Below, piece by piece: positions 16,974-25,249 of a stretch of 64,000 nt of DNA; the first letter of the stretch is position 1; every line of letters begins with the position of its first letter. This DNA is from MW101C3 sp943367595 (GTDB taxonomy: Bacteria; Cyanobacteriota; Cyanobacteriia; PCC-6307; Cyanobiaceae). Position numbers and translations under genes: made by a program. The notes beneath the pieces are model-generated. The model saw only the letters and a list, made by a program, of their open reading frames with translations, had not been told where the DNA came from and searched no databases. The stretch covers positions 1 to 64,000 of the forward strand of contig CALRJS020000004.1 in the NCBI GenBank assembly GCA_943367595.1. Direction: 5' to 3'.

Positions 16974-17627
16974 ATGGACATTCTCCTGCCTCAGGCCTAT
17001 CTGATCGGCCTGATCCTTCTGCTCGGCGGTGCAGCCGTGGTCATCGCCCTTCAGGTGATCCGGGTCCGCCGCGATGAATCGGCGCTGGCCCGGCTCGAGG
17101 GGCAAGCCAAGGGAGGGGACGGCAAAGATCCTGCCGTTCTCTACGAACTCGGCTCGGTGCAGCTGCGCAAGCGCCTCTACGCCCAGGCGGTGGACACCCT
17201 CCGCCTGGCCCAGAAGAAGAGCGGCGGCGAGCCTCCCGAGGCACAGGCGCTCATCCAGAACGCGCTTGGTTTTTCCCTGGCCGCCCAGAGCAACTACGCC
17301 AGCGCGATCCGTCACTACAAGGCAGCTCTGCAGGCCAAACCCGATTACCCGGTGGCGCTCAACAACCTGGGCTATGCCTTCGAGCGTCAGGGCAAACCGG
17401 AGGAGGCGCGCGACACCTACGCCAAGGCCCTGAGCCTTGATCCCACCAACAAAACCACCCTCAAGCGCCTGAAGCTGCTGGATCGCCGCTTTCCTGCCGA
17501 CGTGAAAGCCCCGGCAGCCAGCGGCCAGGGGATGGCACCCAGCACTGGCGATTCAGGCCCTCCCGCTGGAGCCAGCAGCACAGGCAAATCGGCCCCGAAA
17601 CCTTCGCCCACCAACACGCCGGCCTGA
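16974..17627 (+). CDS. Membrane-anchored TPR protein (Ycf37-like)
   Basis: One N-terminal transmembrane segment (residues 8-28) is followed by about three tetratricopeptide repeats between residues 50 and 160. The best unit is PDYPVALNNLGYAFERQGKP followed by ARDTYAKALSLDP. A Pro/Ser/Ala-rich tail follows. The size and architecture (anchor plus TPRs) recall Ycf37, a photosystem I assembly factor, but motif evidence alone cannot separate it from other TPR scaffolds. It is third in the rpmI-rplT transcript and is followed by a strong terminator at 17862-17900. Confidence 0.72.
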   Translation: MDILLPQAYLIGLILLLGGAAVVIALQVIRVRRDESALARLEGQAKGGDGKDPAVLYELGSVQLRKRLYAQAVDTLRLAQKKSGGEPPEAQALIQNALGFSLAAQSNYASAIRHYKAALQAKPDYPVALNNLGYAFERQGKPEEARDTYAKALSLDPTNKTTLKRLKLLDRRFPADVKAPAASGQGMAPSTGDSGPPAGASSTGKSAPKPSPTNTPA

Positions 17628-17861
17628 GCACGGCCCGGGCGCCAGGCTCCAGGCCAGAGGCGTTGAAGGCACCAGGTGCGTTGAGGGCAGCAGAGGCGGC
17701 GAAGGGGCCAGAGCTGGTGACGGAGACAGAGGCTTTGCAGGGAACGGCGGGATCAGAACGCTGGTTCAGAGCCATTGAGCCTTCAGCGTTCAGACGCAAG
17801 CGCCTCCGAGTCTTCGACGCTCAGAGGCCAGCAGCCCTCTGCCTTCAAACCGCACAGAGCC

Positions 17862-17900
17862 CAGCCCCCCTGAGCCAGCGAAGCTCCGGGGGGCTGTTTT
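17862..17900 (+). terminator. Rho-independent terminator of the rpmI-rplT-TPR operon
   Basis: The nine-base arms CAGCCCCCC (17862-17870) and GGGGGGCTG (17888-17896) form a strong stem with a 17-base loop, followed directly by TTTT. The preceding 230 bases (17628-17861) hold no gene. The convergent gene at 17905 ends just beyond. Confidence 0.85.
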
Positions 17901-17904
17901 GCAA

Positions 17905-18456
17905 TCACCACAGCCCGCGGATCGGCGCCACCTGGCCGGCGGGGCGAGCGGCCGGCGGGGCGGAGGCGGTCACGGGATCAAGCACCAGCCGGCCACCGGG
18001 ATTGGTGAGCCGCGGTGCATTCCAGCCCATCGGCGAGAAGCCCTGCAGGCCAAGAAAATCACCGCCCGGTTCGAGCCCCAGGGTGAGGTTGTCGATCAGG
18101 GGGATGAGCTCCAGCTGATCTGACTTGGCATTGAGATTGCCCTGCACCGGCGAGCTGTTACCGCCCACGGTGAGCGTGCCGCGCAGATCGATCATCTGGC
18201 CCATGGCCGTCACGGTGTCGAGGCGCAGCTCCACCGGTGTGGGGGCGCCGCCGCCGAAGGCCTGGTAGCTGCCGCGCCACTGCCGTGGCAACTGGGTGGC
18301 CAGCAAGGCCGCCCGGCCCACCGGATCAAAGGTCTCCACCGGGCCGACCTCACTGAAGGAGGCGTCCAGTGGCGAGGCCGGCGGAAGGGTGAACGGCACG
18401 AAGCTGCCCACCGGCACCGGACTGGCGGCGAGCAGCAGGGGGAGAACCGGTGTCAT
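17905..18456 (-). CDS. Conserved-type exported hypothetical protein (183 aa)
   Basis: With ATG at 18456 the protein starts MTPVLPLLLAASPVPVGS, a short signal-like hydrophobic N-terminus. The body is a beta-rich domain (QWRGSYQAFGGGAPTPVELRL, MGQMIDLRGTLTV, LELIPLIDNL) ending GQVAPIRGLW. I do not assign a named family. The longer upstream frame lies antisense to thiG and is rejected. It is divergent from thiG, with 54 bases between the starts. Confidence 0.65.
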   Translation of the reverse strand: MTPVLPLLLAASPVPVGSFVPFTLPPASPLDASFSEVGPVETFDPVGRAALLATQLPRQWRGSYQAFGGGAPTPVELRLDTVTAMGQMIDLRGTLTVGGNSSPVQGNLNAKSDQLELIPLIDNLTLGLEPGGDFLGLQGFSPMGWNAPRLTNPGGRLVLDPVTASAPPAARPAGQVAPIRGLW

Positions 18457-18510
18457 GGAAGCGAGCAGGCCTGCGCGAAGGTTAGGAGGCGTGCGCTGTA
18501 ACTTCTCCCC

Positions 18511-19359
18511 ATGGTGCAGATTCCGGCTTCGGATCCGTCCGGCCTCGCCGATGACGCGCTGGTGATCGGCGGACGGCGCTTCCGCAGCCGCCTGATGACC
18601 GGCACGGGCAAATACCCCTCGCTCGCGGCGATGCAGGCCAGCCTGGCGTCCAGCCGCTGCGAGATCGTCACTGTGGCGGTGCGCCGGGTGCAATCGGCGG
18701 CGGCAGGCCATCAGGGCCTGATGGAGGCGATCGACTGGAGCACGATCTGGATGCTGCCCAACACCGCCGGCTGTGCCACCGCCGATGAGGCCGTGCGGGT
18801 GGCGCGCCTGGGCCGCGAGCTGGCCAAGCTCGCCGGCCAGGAAGACAACACCTTCGTGAAGCTGGAGGTGATTCCCGACAGCCGCCATCTGCTGCCCGAT
18901 CCATTCGGCACCCTGGAGGCGGCCGAGCGGCTTGTGAAGGAGGGGTTCACCGTGTTGCCTTACATCAATGCCGATCCGCTGCTCGCCCGCCGACTCGAGG
19001 ACGTGGGCTGCGCCACCGTGATGCCGCTCGGCTCTCCGATCGGCTCCGGTCAGGGCATTCGCAACGCCGCCAACATCGCCTTGATCATCGAGTCGGCGGG
19101 GGTGCCGGTGGTGGTGGATGCGGGGCTGGGCGTGCCCAGCGAAGCGGCCCAGGCCATGGAGATGGGGGCTGACGCCCTGCTGATCAACAGCGCCATCGCC
19201 CTGGCGGGCGATCCACCGGCCATGGCCTGGGCGATGGCACAGGCCACCGAAGCGGGCCGGTGCGCCTGGAAGGCCGGGCGCCTGCCGCAGCGGCAGGAGG
19301 CCCAGGCCAGCTCGCCCCAGTGGGGCCGGGTCGGCAACACCGAGCCTTCGCGCCTGTGA
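18511..19359 (+). CDS. thiG: Thiazole synthase
   Basis: ThiG forms the thiazole moiety of thiamine from deoxyxylulose phosphate, dehydroglycine and the ThiS thiocarboxylate. Signatures are LMTGTGKYPSL, the Schiff-base lysine in FVKLEVIPD, PLGSPIGSGQGI and VVVDAGLGVPSEA. Length is 282, slightly long because of a short N-terminal leader and a tail. It contains two extended matches to the (beta/alpha)8 phosphate-binding loops. No TPP riboswitch fits in the 54-base upstream gap. thiL elsewhere in the window (40094) belongs to the same cofactor route. Confidence 0.95.
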   Translation: MVQIPASDPSGLADDALVIGGRRFRSRLMTGTGKYPSLAAMQASLASSRCEIVTVAVRRVQSAAAGHQGLMEAIDWSTIWMLPNTAGCATADEAVRVARLGRELAKLAGQEDNTFVKLEVIPDSRHLLPDPFGTLEAAERLVKEGFTVLPYINADPLLARRLEDVGCATVMPLGSPIGSGQGIRNAANIALIIESAGVPVVVDAGLGVPSEAAQAMEMGADALLINSAIALAGDPPAMAWAMAQATEAGRCAWKAGRLPQRQEAQASSPQWGRVGNTEPSRL

Positions 19360-19433
19360 CGTTCCCTATCGGCCTCGCTGCCGGCGCTGAACGGCATCGA
19401 TAAGGTTCGCTTTCTGAATCGGGCCACCCCACC

Positions 19434-19601
19434 ATGTCAGTCACCAAGGAGGACGGGGGCAGGCTCAACGCCTTTGCCCGGGAACCGCGCATGCAGGTGG
19501 TGGAAGCCGGCGGTGAACGCAGCCGCAGCACCACCGTCCTGCTGATCGCCGGTGGGCTGCTGGTGCTGGCCATGGTGGGCGTGGCGATCGGCATCAGCTG
19601 A
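19434..19601 (+). CDS. Psb34-like one-helix photosystem II assembly protein
   Basis: A 55-residue protein with ATG at 19434 and TGA at 19599-19601. The N-terminus (TKEDGGRLNAFAREPRM) resembles the strongly conserved N-terminal arm of cyanobacterial Psb34 (EDGGRLNNFA-x-EPK, from memory). It is followed by one transmembrane helix, TTVLLIAGGLLVLAMVGVAI. Psb34 binds the CP47-side PSII assembly intermediate where HLIPs dock. The assignment rests on the N-terminal motif plus topology. It sits between thiG and sqdB, close to other thylakoid functions. Confidence 0.72.
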   Translation: MSVTKEDGGRLNAFAREPRMQVVEAGGERSRSTTVLLIAGGLLVLAMVGVAIGIS

Positions 19602-19734
19602 CGCCGCTGGCGCGGGCCAGGCCGGCACCGGCAGGTCCCGCAGCGGTGGCTCAACCCTTGCCGCGCAAGGGGGGAGGAATGCCTGTAGTAGCTTGCCCCA
19701 AGAGAGCAATCGCTCGTTCAGCAGGAGTTCAGAC

Positions 19735-20931
19735 GTGAAGGTTCTCGTTCTCGGCGGCGACGGCTTCTGCGGCTGGCCCTGCGCTGTGAACCTGGCCGAC
19801 GCCGGTCACGACGTCGTGATCGTCGACAACCTGAGCCGCCGCAAGATCGACATCGACCTGGGGGTCGAATCGCTCACGCCGATCGCCACGATCAACGACC
19901 GCCTGCGGGCCTGGGAGGAAACCGGAGGCCGGCCCATCCGCTTCGTGGCGCTCGATATCGCCCAGGACTACGACCTCCTGCTGGGGCTGCTGCGCAGTGA
20001 GCGCCCCACGTCCGTGGTGCACTTCGCCGAGCAACGGGCCGCCCCCTATTCGATGAAGTCGAGCGTCACCAAGCGGTACACGGTCGACAACAACGTGAAT
20101 GGCACGCACAATCTTCTTTGTGCCATCGTTGAAAGTGGCCTCGATATTCATATCGTTCACCTCGGAACCATGGGGGTGTATGGCTACGGATCCCACCGCG
20201 GCGCCACCATTCCCGAGGGCTATCTCACGGTGGAAGTTCCCCAGCCCGACGGCACCCGCTTCCAGGAGAAGATCCTTCACCCCACTGATCCCGGCAGCGT
20301 CTATCACATGACGAAAACGCTGGATCAGCTGCTGTTCTTCTACTACAACAAGAACGACGGTATTCGCGTCACCGACCTGCACCAAGGCATTGTCTGGGGC
20401 ACCAACACCGACCTCACCGACAGGGATCCGCGCCTGGTCAACCGCTTCGACTACGACGGTGATTACGGCACCGTGCTCAATCGCTTCCTGATGCAGGCGG
20501 CGATCGGCTATCCGCTCACGGTGCATGGCACCGGCGGCCAGACCCGCGCCTTCATTCATATCCGCGATTCAGTGAAATGCGTGGAGCTGGCGATCGACAA
20601 TCCCCCTGCCGCAGGGGAGAAGGTCCGCATCTACAACCAGATGACCGAAAGCCACAAGGTCAAGGATCTGGCTGAAAAGGTGGCGGCCGTCACCGGGGCC
20701 AAGCTCAACCACCTCCCCAACCCCCGCAAGGAGGCCATCGAAAACGACCTGATCGTCGACAACCGCTGCCTGATCGAGCTGGGGCTCAAGCCCACCACCC
20801 TCGACGACGGCCTGCTCGGCGAAGTGGTGGATGTGGCACGCCGCTGGGCTGATCGCTGCGACCGCTCCCGCATTCCCTGCGTGTCCACCTGGACCCACAG
20901 CCAGGCGGTCGCGCTCCAGCCGGTGGTTTGA
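19735..20931 (+). CDS. sqdB: UDP-sulfoquinovose synthase
   Basis: SqdB converts UDP-glucose and sulfite to UDP-sulfoquinovose for the sulfolipid SQDG of thylakoid membranes. It is an extended SDR: GGDGFCGWP (residues 7-15) binds NAD, LGTMGVYGYGSHRG holds active-site residues, and YHMTK gives the Tyr-x3-Lys pair. Length is 398 from the GTG at 19735, chosen because AGGAG sits seven bases upstream and the protein begins MKVLVLGGDG like its relatives. The next gene, sqdX, starts 28 bases after the stop, making a two-gene sulfolipid operon. Confidence 0.96.
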   Translation: MKVLVLGGDGFCGWPCAVNLADAGHDVVIVDNLSRRKIDIDLGVESLTPIATINDRLRAWEETGGRPIRFVALDIAQDYDLLLGLLRSERPTSVVHFAEQRAAPYSMKSSVTKRYTVDNNVNGTHNLLCAIVESGLDIHIVHLGTMGVYGYGSHRGATIPEGYLTVEVPQPDGTRFQEKILHPTDPGSVYHMTKTLDQLLFFYYNKNDGIRVTDLHQGIVWGTNTDLTDRDPRLVNRFDYDGDYGTVLNRFLMQAAIGYPLTVHGTGGQTRAFIHIRDSVKCVELAIDNPPAAGEKVRIYNQMTESHKVKDLAEKVAAVTGAKLNHLPNPRKEAIENDLIVDNRCLIELGLKPTTLDDGLLGEVVDVARRWADRCDRSRIPCVSTWTHSQAVALQPVV

Positions 20932-20959
20932 ACGGACTGTCCGCAGGCACGCCGTCCAC

Positions 20960-22093
20960 GTGAAGATCGCACTGTTCACCGAAACCTTCCTTCCCAAGGT
21001 CGACGGCATCGTCACGCGGCTCACCAAAACGGTGACCCACCTGGTGGACGCAGGCGACGAGGTGCTGCTGTTCTGCCCGGAAGGAGCCCCGGACAGCTTC
21101 ATGGGCGCCCGGGTGGTCGGCGTACCGGCCCTGCCCCTGCCGCTCTACCCGGAGCTGAAGCTGGCGCTGCCGCGGCCCCTGGTGGCCGAGGCGCTTGACG
21201 CCTTCAAGCCCGACCTGGTGCACGTGGTGAACCCGGCGGTGCTGGGCCTGGGCGGGATCTGGCTGGCGCGTACCCGGGGCGTGCCCCTGGTGGCCAGTTA
21301 TCACACCCACCTGCCCAAGTACCTCGAGCACTACGGCATGGGCATGTTCGAACCGCTGCTGTGGGAGCTGCTCAAGGCGGCCCACAACCAGGCGGCCCTC
21401 AACCTCTGCACCTCCACGGCCATGGTGGAGGAACTCAGCCAGCACGGCATCCAGCACACTGCCCTGTGGCAACGCGGGGTCGACACCGATCTGTTCCGGC
21501 CGGAATGGCGCAATCCGGCCATGCGGCGCAGGCTCACCGGCGTGCACGGCGACAGCGACAGCCTGCTGCTCTACGTGGGCAGGCTCTCGGCGGAGAAGCA
21601 GATCGAGCGGATCCGGCCGGTGCTCGATGCCCTGCCCCAGGCCCGGCTGGCACTGGTGGGTGATGGCCCGCACCGCCAGCAGCTCGAGAAGGTGTTCGCC
21701 GGCAGCGCCACCACGTTCGTGGGCTACCTGGGCGGCGAGGATCTGGCCAGCGCCTATGCCAGCGCCGATGCCTTCCTGTTCCCCTCCTCCACCGAAACGC
21801 TGGGGCTGGTGCTGCTGGAAGCGATGGCGGCCGGTTGCCCGGTGGTGGGCGCCAACCGCGGCGGCATCCCCGACATCGTCACCGACGGGGTGAACGGCTG
21901 TCTCTACGACCCCGACAGCCCTGCCAGCCTCACCGCCGCCACCGAACGGCTGCTGGCCAGCACCGAACAGCGTCAGGCCCTGCGATTAGCCGCACGGGCA
22001 GAAGCGGAGCGCTGGGGCTGGGCGGGCGCCACCCAGCAACTGCGGCGCTTCTACAGCGAGGTGGTGCGCCCCCCCCTGCAGCTGGTGGCCTGA
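20960..22093 (+). CDS. sqdX: Sulfoquinovosyltransferase (SQDG synthase), GT4 family
   Basis: It transfers sulfoquinovose from the sqdB product to diacylglycerol. The protein begins (GTG 20960) MKIALFTETFLPKVDGIVTRL, typical for SqdX and related GT4 enzymes. It shows the donor-site features YVGRLSAEKQIE, GDGPHRQQLE and ETLGLVLLEAMAAGCPVVG near the C-terminus. Length is 377. The GTG start is preferred over upstream codons, since those run into sqdB. Context immediately after sqdB makes the function secure. Confidence 0.94.
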   Translation: MKIALFTETFLPKVDGIVTRLTKTVTHLVDAGDEVLLFCPEGAPDSFMGARVVGVPALPLPLYPELKLALPRPLVAEALDAFKPDLVHVVNPAVLGLGGIWLARTRGVPLVASYHTHLPKYLEHYGMGMFEPLLWELLKAAHNQAALNLCTSTAMVEELSQHGIQHTALWQRGVDTDLFRPEWRNPAMRRRLTGVHGDSDSLLLYVGRLSAEKQIERIRPVLDALPQARLALVGDGPHRQQLEKVFAGSATTFVGYLGGEDLASAYASADAFLFPSSTETLGLVLLEAMAAGCPVVGANRGGIPDIVTDGVNGCLYDPDSPASLTAATERLLASTEQRQALRLAARAEAERWGWAGATQQLRRFYSEVVRPPLQLVA

Positions 22094-22202
22094 AGCTCCC
22101 ACCAAGCTCCAGGAAGCCGTTCAGGTCCATCCGAAGCAGATCGTGGCGTGGCCCTCGGCAGCAGACCAGCCGCAAGCCAGCCGCTGCCGCCGACGCGCTG
22201 TT

Positions 22203-23960
22203 TCAGTTGCGCAACTGGGGCAGGGTGTCACGGAACCAGGTGGTGAGCAGGGCCTTCACCATCGGTGCGGCAACGGTGCCGCCATAGCCGCCGCTGTTCT
22301 CGCCGAAGGCAATGATCACAAGATTGGGCTTGCCCGCCGGCGCGTAGCCACCGAACCAGGCATGGTCGGGCCGGGGGGGATCCTCGGCGGTGCCTGTCTT
22401 GCCGGCCACAGCGGGTAGCGAAGGGTCGTTCAGCAGGGTGGCCGTACCGCTGGTGACCGCATCGCGCAGGCCCTCCCGCAGCACTTTCAAGGTGCTGGGC
22501 TTGAGGCCGATCCAGCGGCGCTCCACCGGCCGCTCCGCCAGGTGGGGCGTCACCAGCCAGCCGCCGTTGGCGATCGCCGCATACAGACGGGCCATCTGCA
22601 GGGGCGTCACGGTGACGGCCCCCTGGCCGATCGAGGAGGTGATCGTGTCCACCGAGGTCCACGGCTCATCGAGCACCTGGCGCTTCCAGGCGGGATCGCC
22701 CAGCAAGCCGGGGCTCTCCTCCCCCTTGAGTTCCACACCGGTGAGGCTGCCGTAGCCCAGGCGGCGCGCTGCTCTGAACAGTTCATCGGGGCCGGTCTTG
22801 AGGCCCAGCCGGTAGAAGAAGCTGTTGCTGCTCACCGCCATGGCCAGGCGGAAACCGATGCTGCCGAAGCTGCCGTGATCCGCGTAGCACTGGCCGTCGT
22901 AGCAGAAGGAGCCTGAGGTGAGGATCGTGGAGGCGGGGTTGAACAGGCCCGACTCCAGCCCCGCGATCGCGGTGATCACCTTGAAGGTGCTGGCTGGTGG
23001 GAACCCGCGCAGCGTCCGGTTGAGCATGGGGGCTTCCGGGCGGTTGAGCTCGTTCCACTGCGCTGTCGTGGGGCCCTCCGAGAAGATGTTGGGGTCGAAG
23101 TTCGGGCGGCTGGCCATGGCCCGGATCGCGCCGGTCTGGGGATCCATGGCCACGATCGCCCCCTTGCGCACCCCGCTGAGGGCCTTCTCAGCCGCCTTCT
23201 GCAGCTCCAGATCGAGGGTGAGGCGCAGATCCTTGCCAGCCCGCGATGGCTTGTCGCCCAGCACCCGCTGCACCTGCCCTTCGGCGTTCACCTCCAGCTG
23301 CTGTCCGCCCCACTCGCCGCGCAGGTGGTTCTCGTAGACGCGCTCCAGGCCGGTGCGACCGATGCGGTCCTGCAGGCGGTAGCCCGCTTCAGACAGCTCC
23401 TTGTATTCCTCCTCGGTGATGCTGCTCGTGTAGCCGAGCACGTGGGCGCCGAGCCGTCCGTGCGGATAAGCGCGCAGCACGTCGACATCCACATCAGCCC
23501 CTTTGAGCGACTCGGCCTGCTCGCGAAACCGCAACACCTGCTCCGTGCTGAGGGGGCCCGCCAGTTCAATGCGGAAGCCGTCAACGGCTCTGCCGTCGCT
23601 GCGTTTGGCATCGAGCTGCGCCGGGTCGAGCTTCAGCAGCGAGGCCAGGCGAGCCCGCAGCGCCGGCCAGGCAGCGTCGTCGACGAGCCTGGGCTGGATG
23701 TAGAGGTTGTAGGTGAGGCGGCTGCTGGCCAGCACCTGGCCGTTGCGATCCAGCAGCCGGCCGCGCATCGGATGGCGGGGCAGCAGGCGAATGCGGTTCT
23801 GATCCGCCAGCAGCTTGTTCTCTGCCCCCTGGGCGAGCTGCAGCCAAACGAGCCGGGCACCCATCGCCCCCATCACCAGCACGATCAGCCCGAGCAGCCA
23901 GGCCGGCTGGTGCCGCATGCCCGCATGGCGGGCCTGTCCGTGCAGATGCCCTGCGGCCAT
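22203..23960 (-). CDS. mrdA: Penicillin-binding protein 2 (elongation transpeptidase)
   Basis: A class B PBP that cross-links peptidoglycan during cell elongation. One N-terminal transmembrane anchor (residues 20-42) is followed by the dimerisation domain (RGRLLDRNGQVLA). The transpeptidase domain has Ser324 and Lys327 (ASTFK), SxN at 378-380 (SSNSFF) and KTG at 521-523 (GKTGTAE). Length is 585. Its start lies five bases after the stop of the upstream small gene, suggesting co-transcription. Confidence 0.93.
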   Translation of the reverse strand: MAAGHLHGQARHAGMRHQPAWLLGLIVLVMGAMGARLVWLQLAQGAENKLLADQNRIRLLPRHPMRGRLLDRNGQVLASSRLTYNLYIQPRLVDDAAWPALRARLASLLKLDPAQLDAKRSDGRAVDGFRIELAGPLSTEQVLRFREQAESLKGADVDVDVLRAYPHGRLGAHVLGYTSSITEEEYKELSEAGYRLQDRIGRTGLERVYENHLRGEWGGQQLEVNAEGQVQRVLGDKPSRAGKDLRLTLDLELQKAAEKALSGVRKGAIVAMDPQTGAIRAMASRPNFDPNIFSEGPTTAQWNELNRPEAPMLNRTLRGFPPASTFKVITAIAGLESGLFNPASTILTSGSFCYDGQCYADHGSFGSIGFRLAMAVSSNSFFYRLGLKTGPDELFRAARRLGYGSLTGVELKGEESPGLLGDPAWKRQVLDEPWTSVDTITSSIGQGAVTVTPLQMARLYAAIANGGWLVTPHLAERPVERRWIGLKPSTLKVLREGLRDAVTSGTATLLNDPSLPAVAGKTGTAEDPPRPDHAWFGGYAPAGKPNLVIIAFGENSGGYGGTVAAPMVKALLTTWFRDTLPQLRN

Positions 23961-23965
23961 GGGCG

Positions 23966-24370
23966 TCAGGCCTCCAGGCGGTGCTCAAGCAGCGCCAGGC
24001 GCTCGGAGATCCGCGCCAGGGTGGTCTGCAGAGCCTCCCGCTCCCGCTGCGGGTCTGCGGCTTCCGAGAATCCGCTGGCGGCCGGGTCACCCGCCTGCGG
24101 CGACCAGGGCGGCGGCGGACCCACATCGCGCACCTCCACCTTCATCACGGGATTGCCCAGGCCAGGCTGGATCTGATCGAGGCTCTGCCGCACGGCCCGC
24201 GCCGCTGGGTCGCCTTCCTGCTTGAGCTGGGCGAGCGGGTCAGGCGAAGCGGTGAAGGCTTCCACCACCTCGCGTGGGCCACCTTTGCGGGCCCGCTCCA
24301 CCACCGCCATGCCCACCGGCAGCACCTCCTGCATCAGCGCGAGCCGCAGGGTATCGAGGGGATCAGCCAT
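23966..24370 (-). CDS. Hypothetical protein preceding PBP2 (134 aa)
   Basis: Soluble, mixed helical protein. The N-terminal half (PLDTLRLALMQEVLPVGMAVVERARKG) looks like an amphipathic helix pair. The middle is Pro/Gly rich. The end is a likely coiled coil (TLARISERLALLEHRLEA). No known domain is recognised. The five-base spacing to the PBP2 gene suggests translational coupling and perhaps a role in cell elongation, which is inference from position only. Confidence 0.65.
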   Translation of the reverse strand: MADPLDTLRLALMQEVLPVGMAVVERARKGGPREVVEAFTASPDPLAQLKQEGDPAARAVRQSLDQIQPGLGNPVMKVEVRDVGPPPPWSPQAGDPAASGFSEAADPQREREALQTTLARISERLALLEHRLEA

Positions 24371-24451
24371 GCCGAAGCAACCGAGGCAGCACCACCCGCG
24401 CAGGCGAGCGGCTTTGCCCCCAGTTTGCCGCTCTCCGGGGGTGGCAGAGAC

Positions 24452-25060
24452 TCAGGGCAGCCGCTGCACACCGGGATCGACGATCAACTGGCGGCAGAAC
24501 TCGCGCGAGCCCACCATCCAGCCGGCCCCCACCGCCAACACCAGCACCGCGGTGAACGGCAGCACCGCCTGCCGGGTGACGTCCAGCCCCGCCCACTCTC
24601 CCCAGCTGCGCAGCAGCCGATCGCGATCGAAGCGGCGGCGCTCCTGCCGCTCCAGCGTCTGCCGGCGGCGCAACGACTTCTCCACCCAGCGCTCGAAGGA
24701 GCGTTTCTTGGTCACGGCCATCTTGCGCTCCACCTCCAGCAGGTGGCCGGCGCTGAGCTCGGGGTTGAAGGTGCTGATCAGTTCCAGGGTCTTGAGGAAC
24801 ATCTCCACGGCGCCATCCTTGATCTGCGCCTCCTGGGCGGAGATCTCCTCCCACAGCACCTCGGGGTAGAAGCGACCCCGGTTGGCGAGAATCTGCTCCT
24901 CCTGCAACTGACCGGGTTCGCGCAACCAGCGGTCGGTGTTGGCATCGAAGCGCCGCCAGTAGAGGAAGGGATTGAGGTAGATCACCTTTCCGGCCAGCTG
25001 GATGCTGTCCTGCTGGAGGCGGCGCTGCAGCTGCGGGTCCTGCTCGAGGGCGACAGTCAA
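24452..25060 (-). CDS. Hypothetical single-span membrane protein (202 aa)
   Basis: Mostly hydrophilic and helical (LEVERKMAVTKKRSFERW, SLRRRQTLERQERRRFDRDR). One transmembrane segment lies near residues 165-183 (AVLPFTAVLVLAVGAGWMV), with a short tail after it. Start ATG at 25060. I do not recognise a named family. It lies downstream of guaA in the same orientation, separated by a 189-base repeat-bearing spacer, so it may be an independent gene. Confidence 0.68.
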   Translation of the reverse strand: MTVALEQDPQLQRRLQQDSIQLAGKVIYLNPFLYWRRFDANTDRWLREPGQLQEEQILANRGRFYPEVLWEEISAQEAQIKDGAVEMFLKTLELISTFNPELSAGHLLEVERKMAVTKKRSFERWVEKSLRRRQTLERQERRRFDRDRLLRSWGEWAGLDVTRQAVLPFTAVLVLAVGAGWMVGSREFCRQLIVDPGVQRLP

Positions 25061-25157
25061 GAAAGGAAAGCCGGGCCCCGATGGTATCGAAGCTGTCCCG
25101 GGCAGGCCAGACCAGACCCGTCCCAGGCCAGGCCCAGAACCAGAACCACAGCAAGAA

Positions 25158-25198
25158 CCGGATCCAGAACCAGAGAAAGATCCGGATCCAGAACCAGA
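25158..25198. repeat. 24-base-period direct repeat
   Basis: The 17-mer CCGGATCCAGAACCAGA occurs at 25158-25174 and again at 25182-25198. It is embedded in a longer Pu-rich stretch (about 25120-25215) of CAGAACCAGA-like pieces. It lies between the guaA stop and the start of the downstream membrane-protein gene; no gene fits here. Confidence 0.75.
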
Positions 25199-25249
25199 TT
25201 CAGACCAGACAAGGCCAAGCCGGCGCCTTCAGCCCCCTTCAGCCGGCTG

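Noticed and set aside
18457..18510. TPP riboswitch before thiG
   Set aside because: The gap to the divergent gene is only 54 bases and no thi-box sequence (CUGAGA) is seen.
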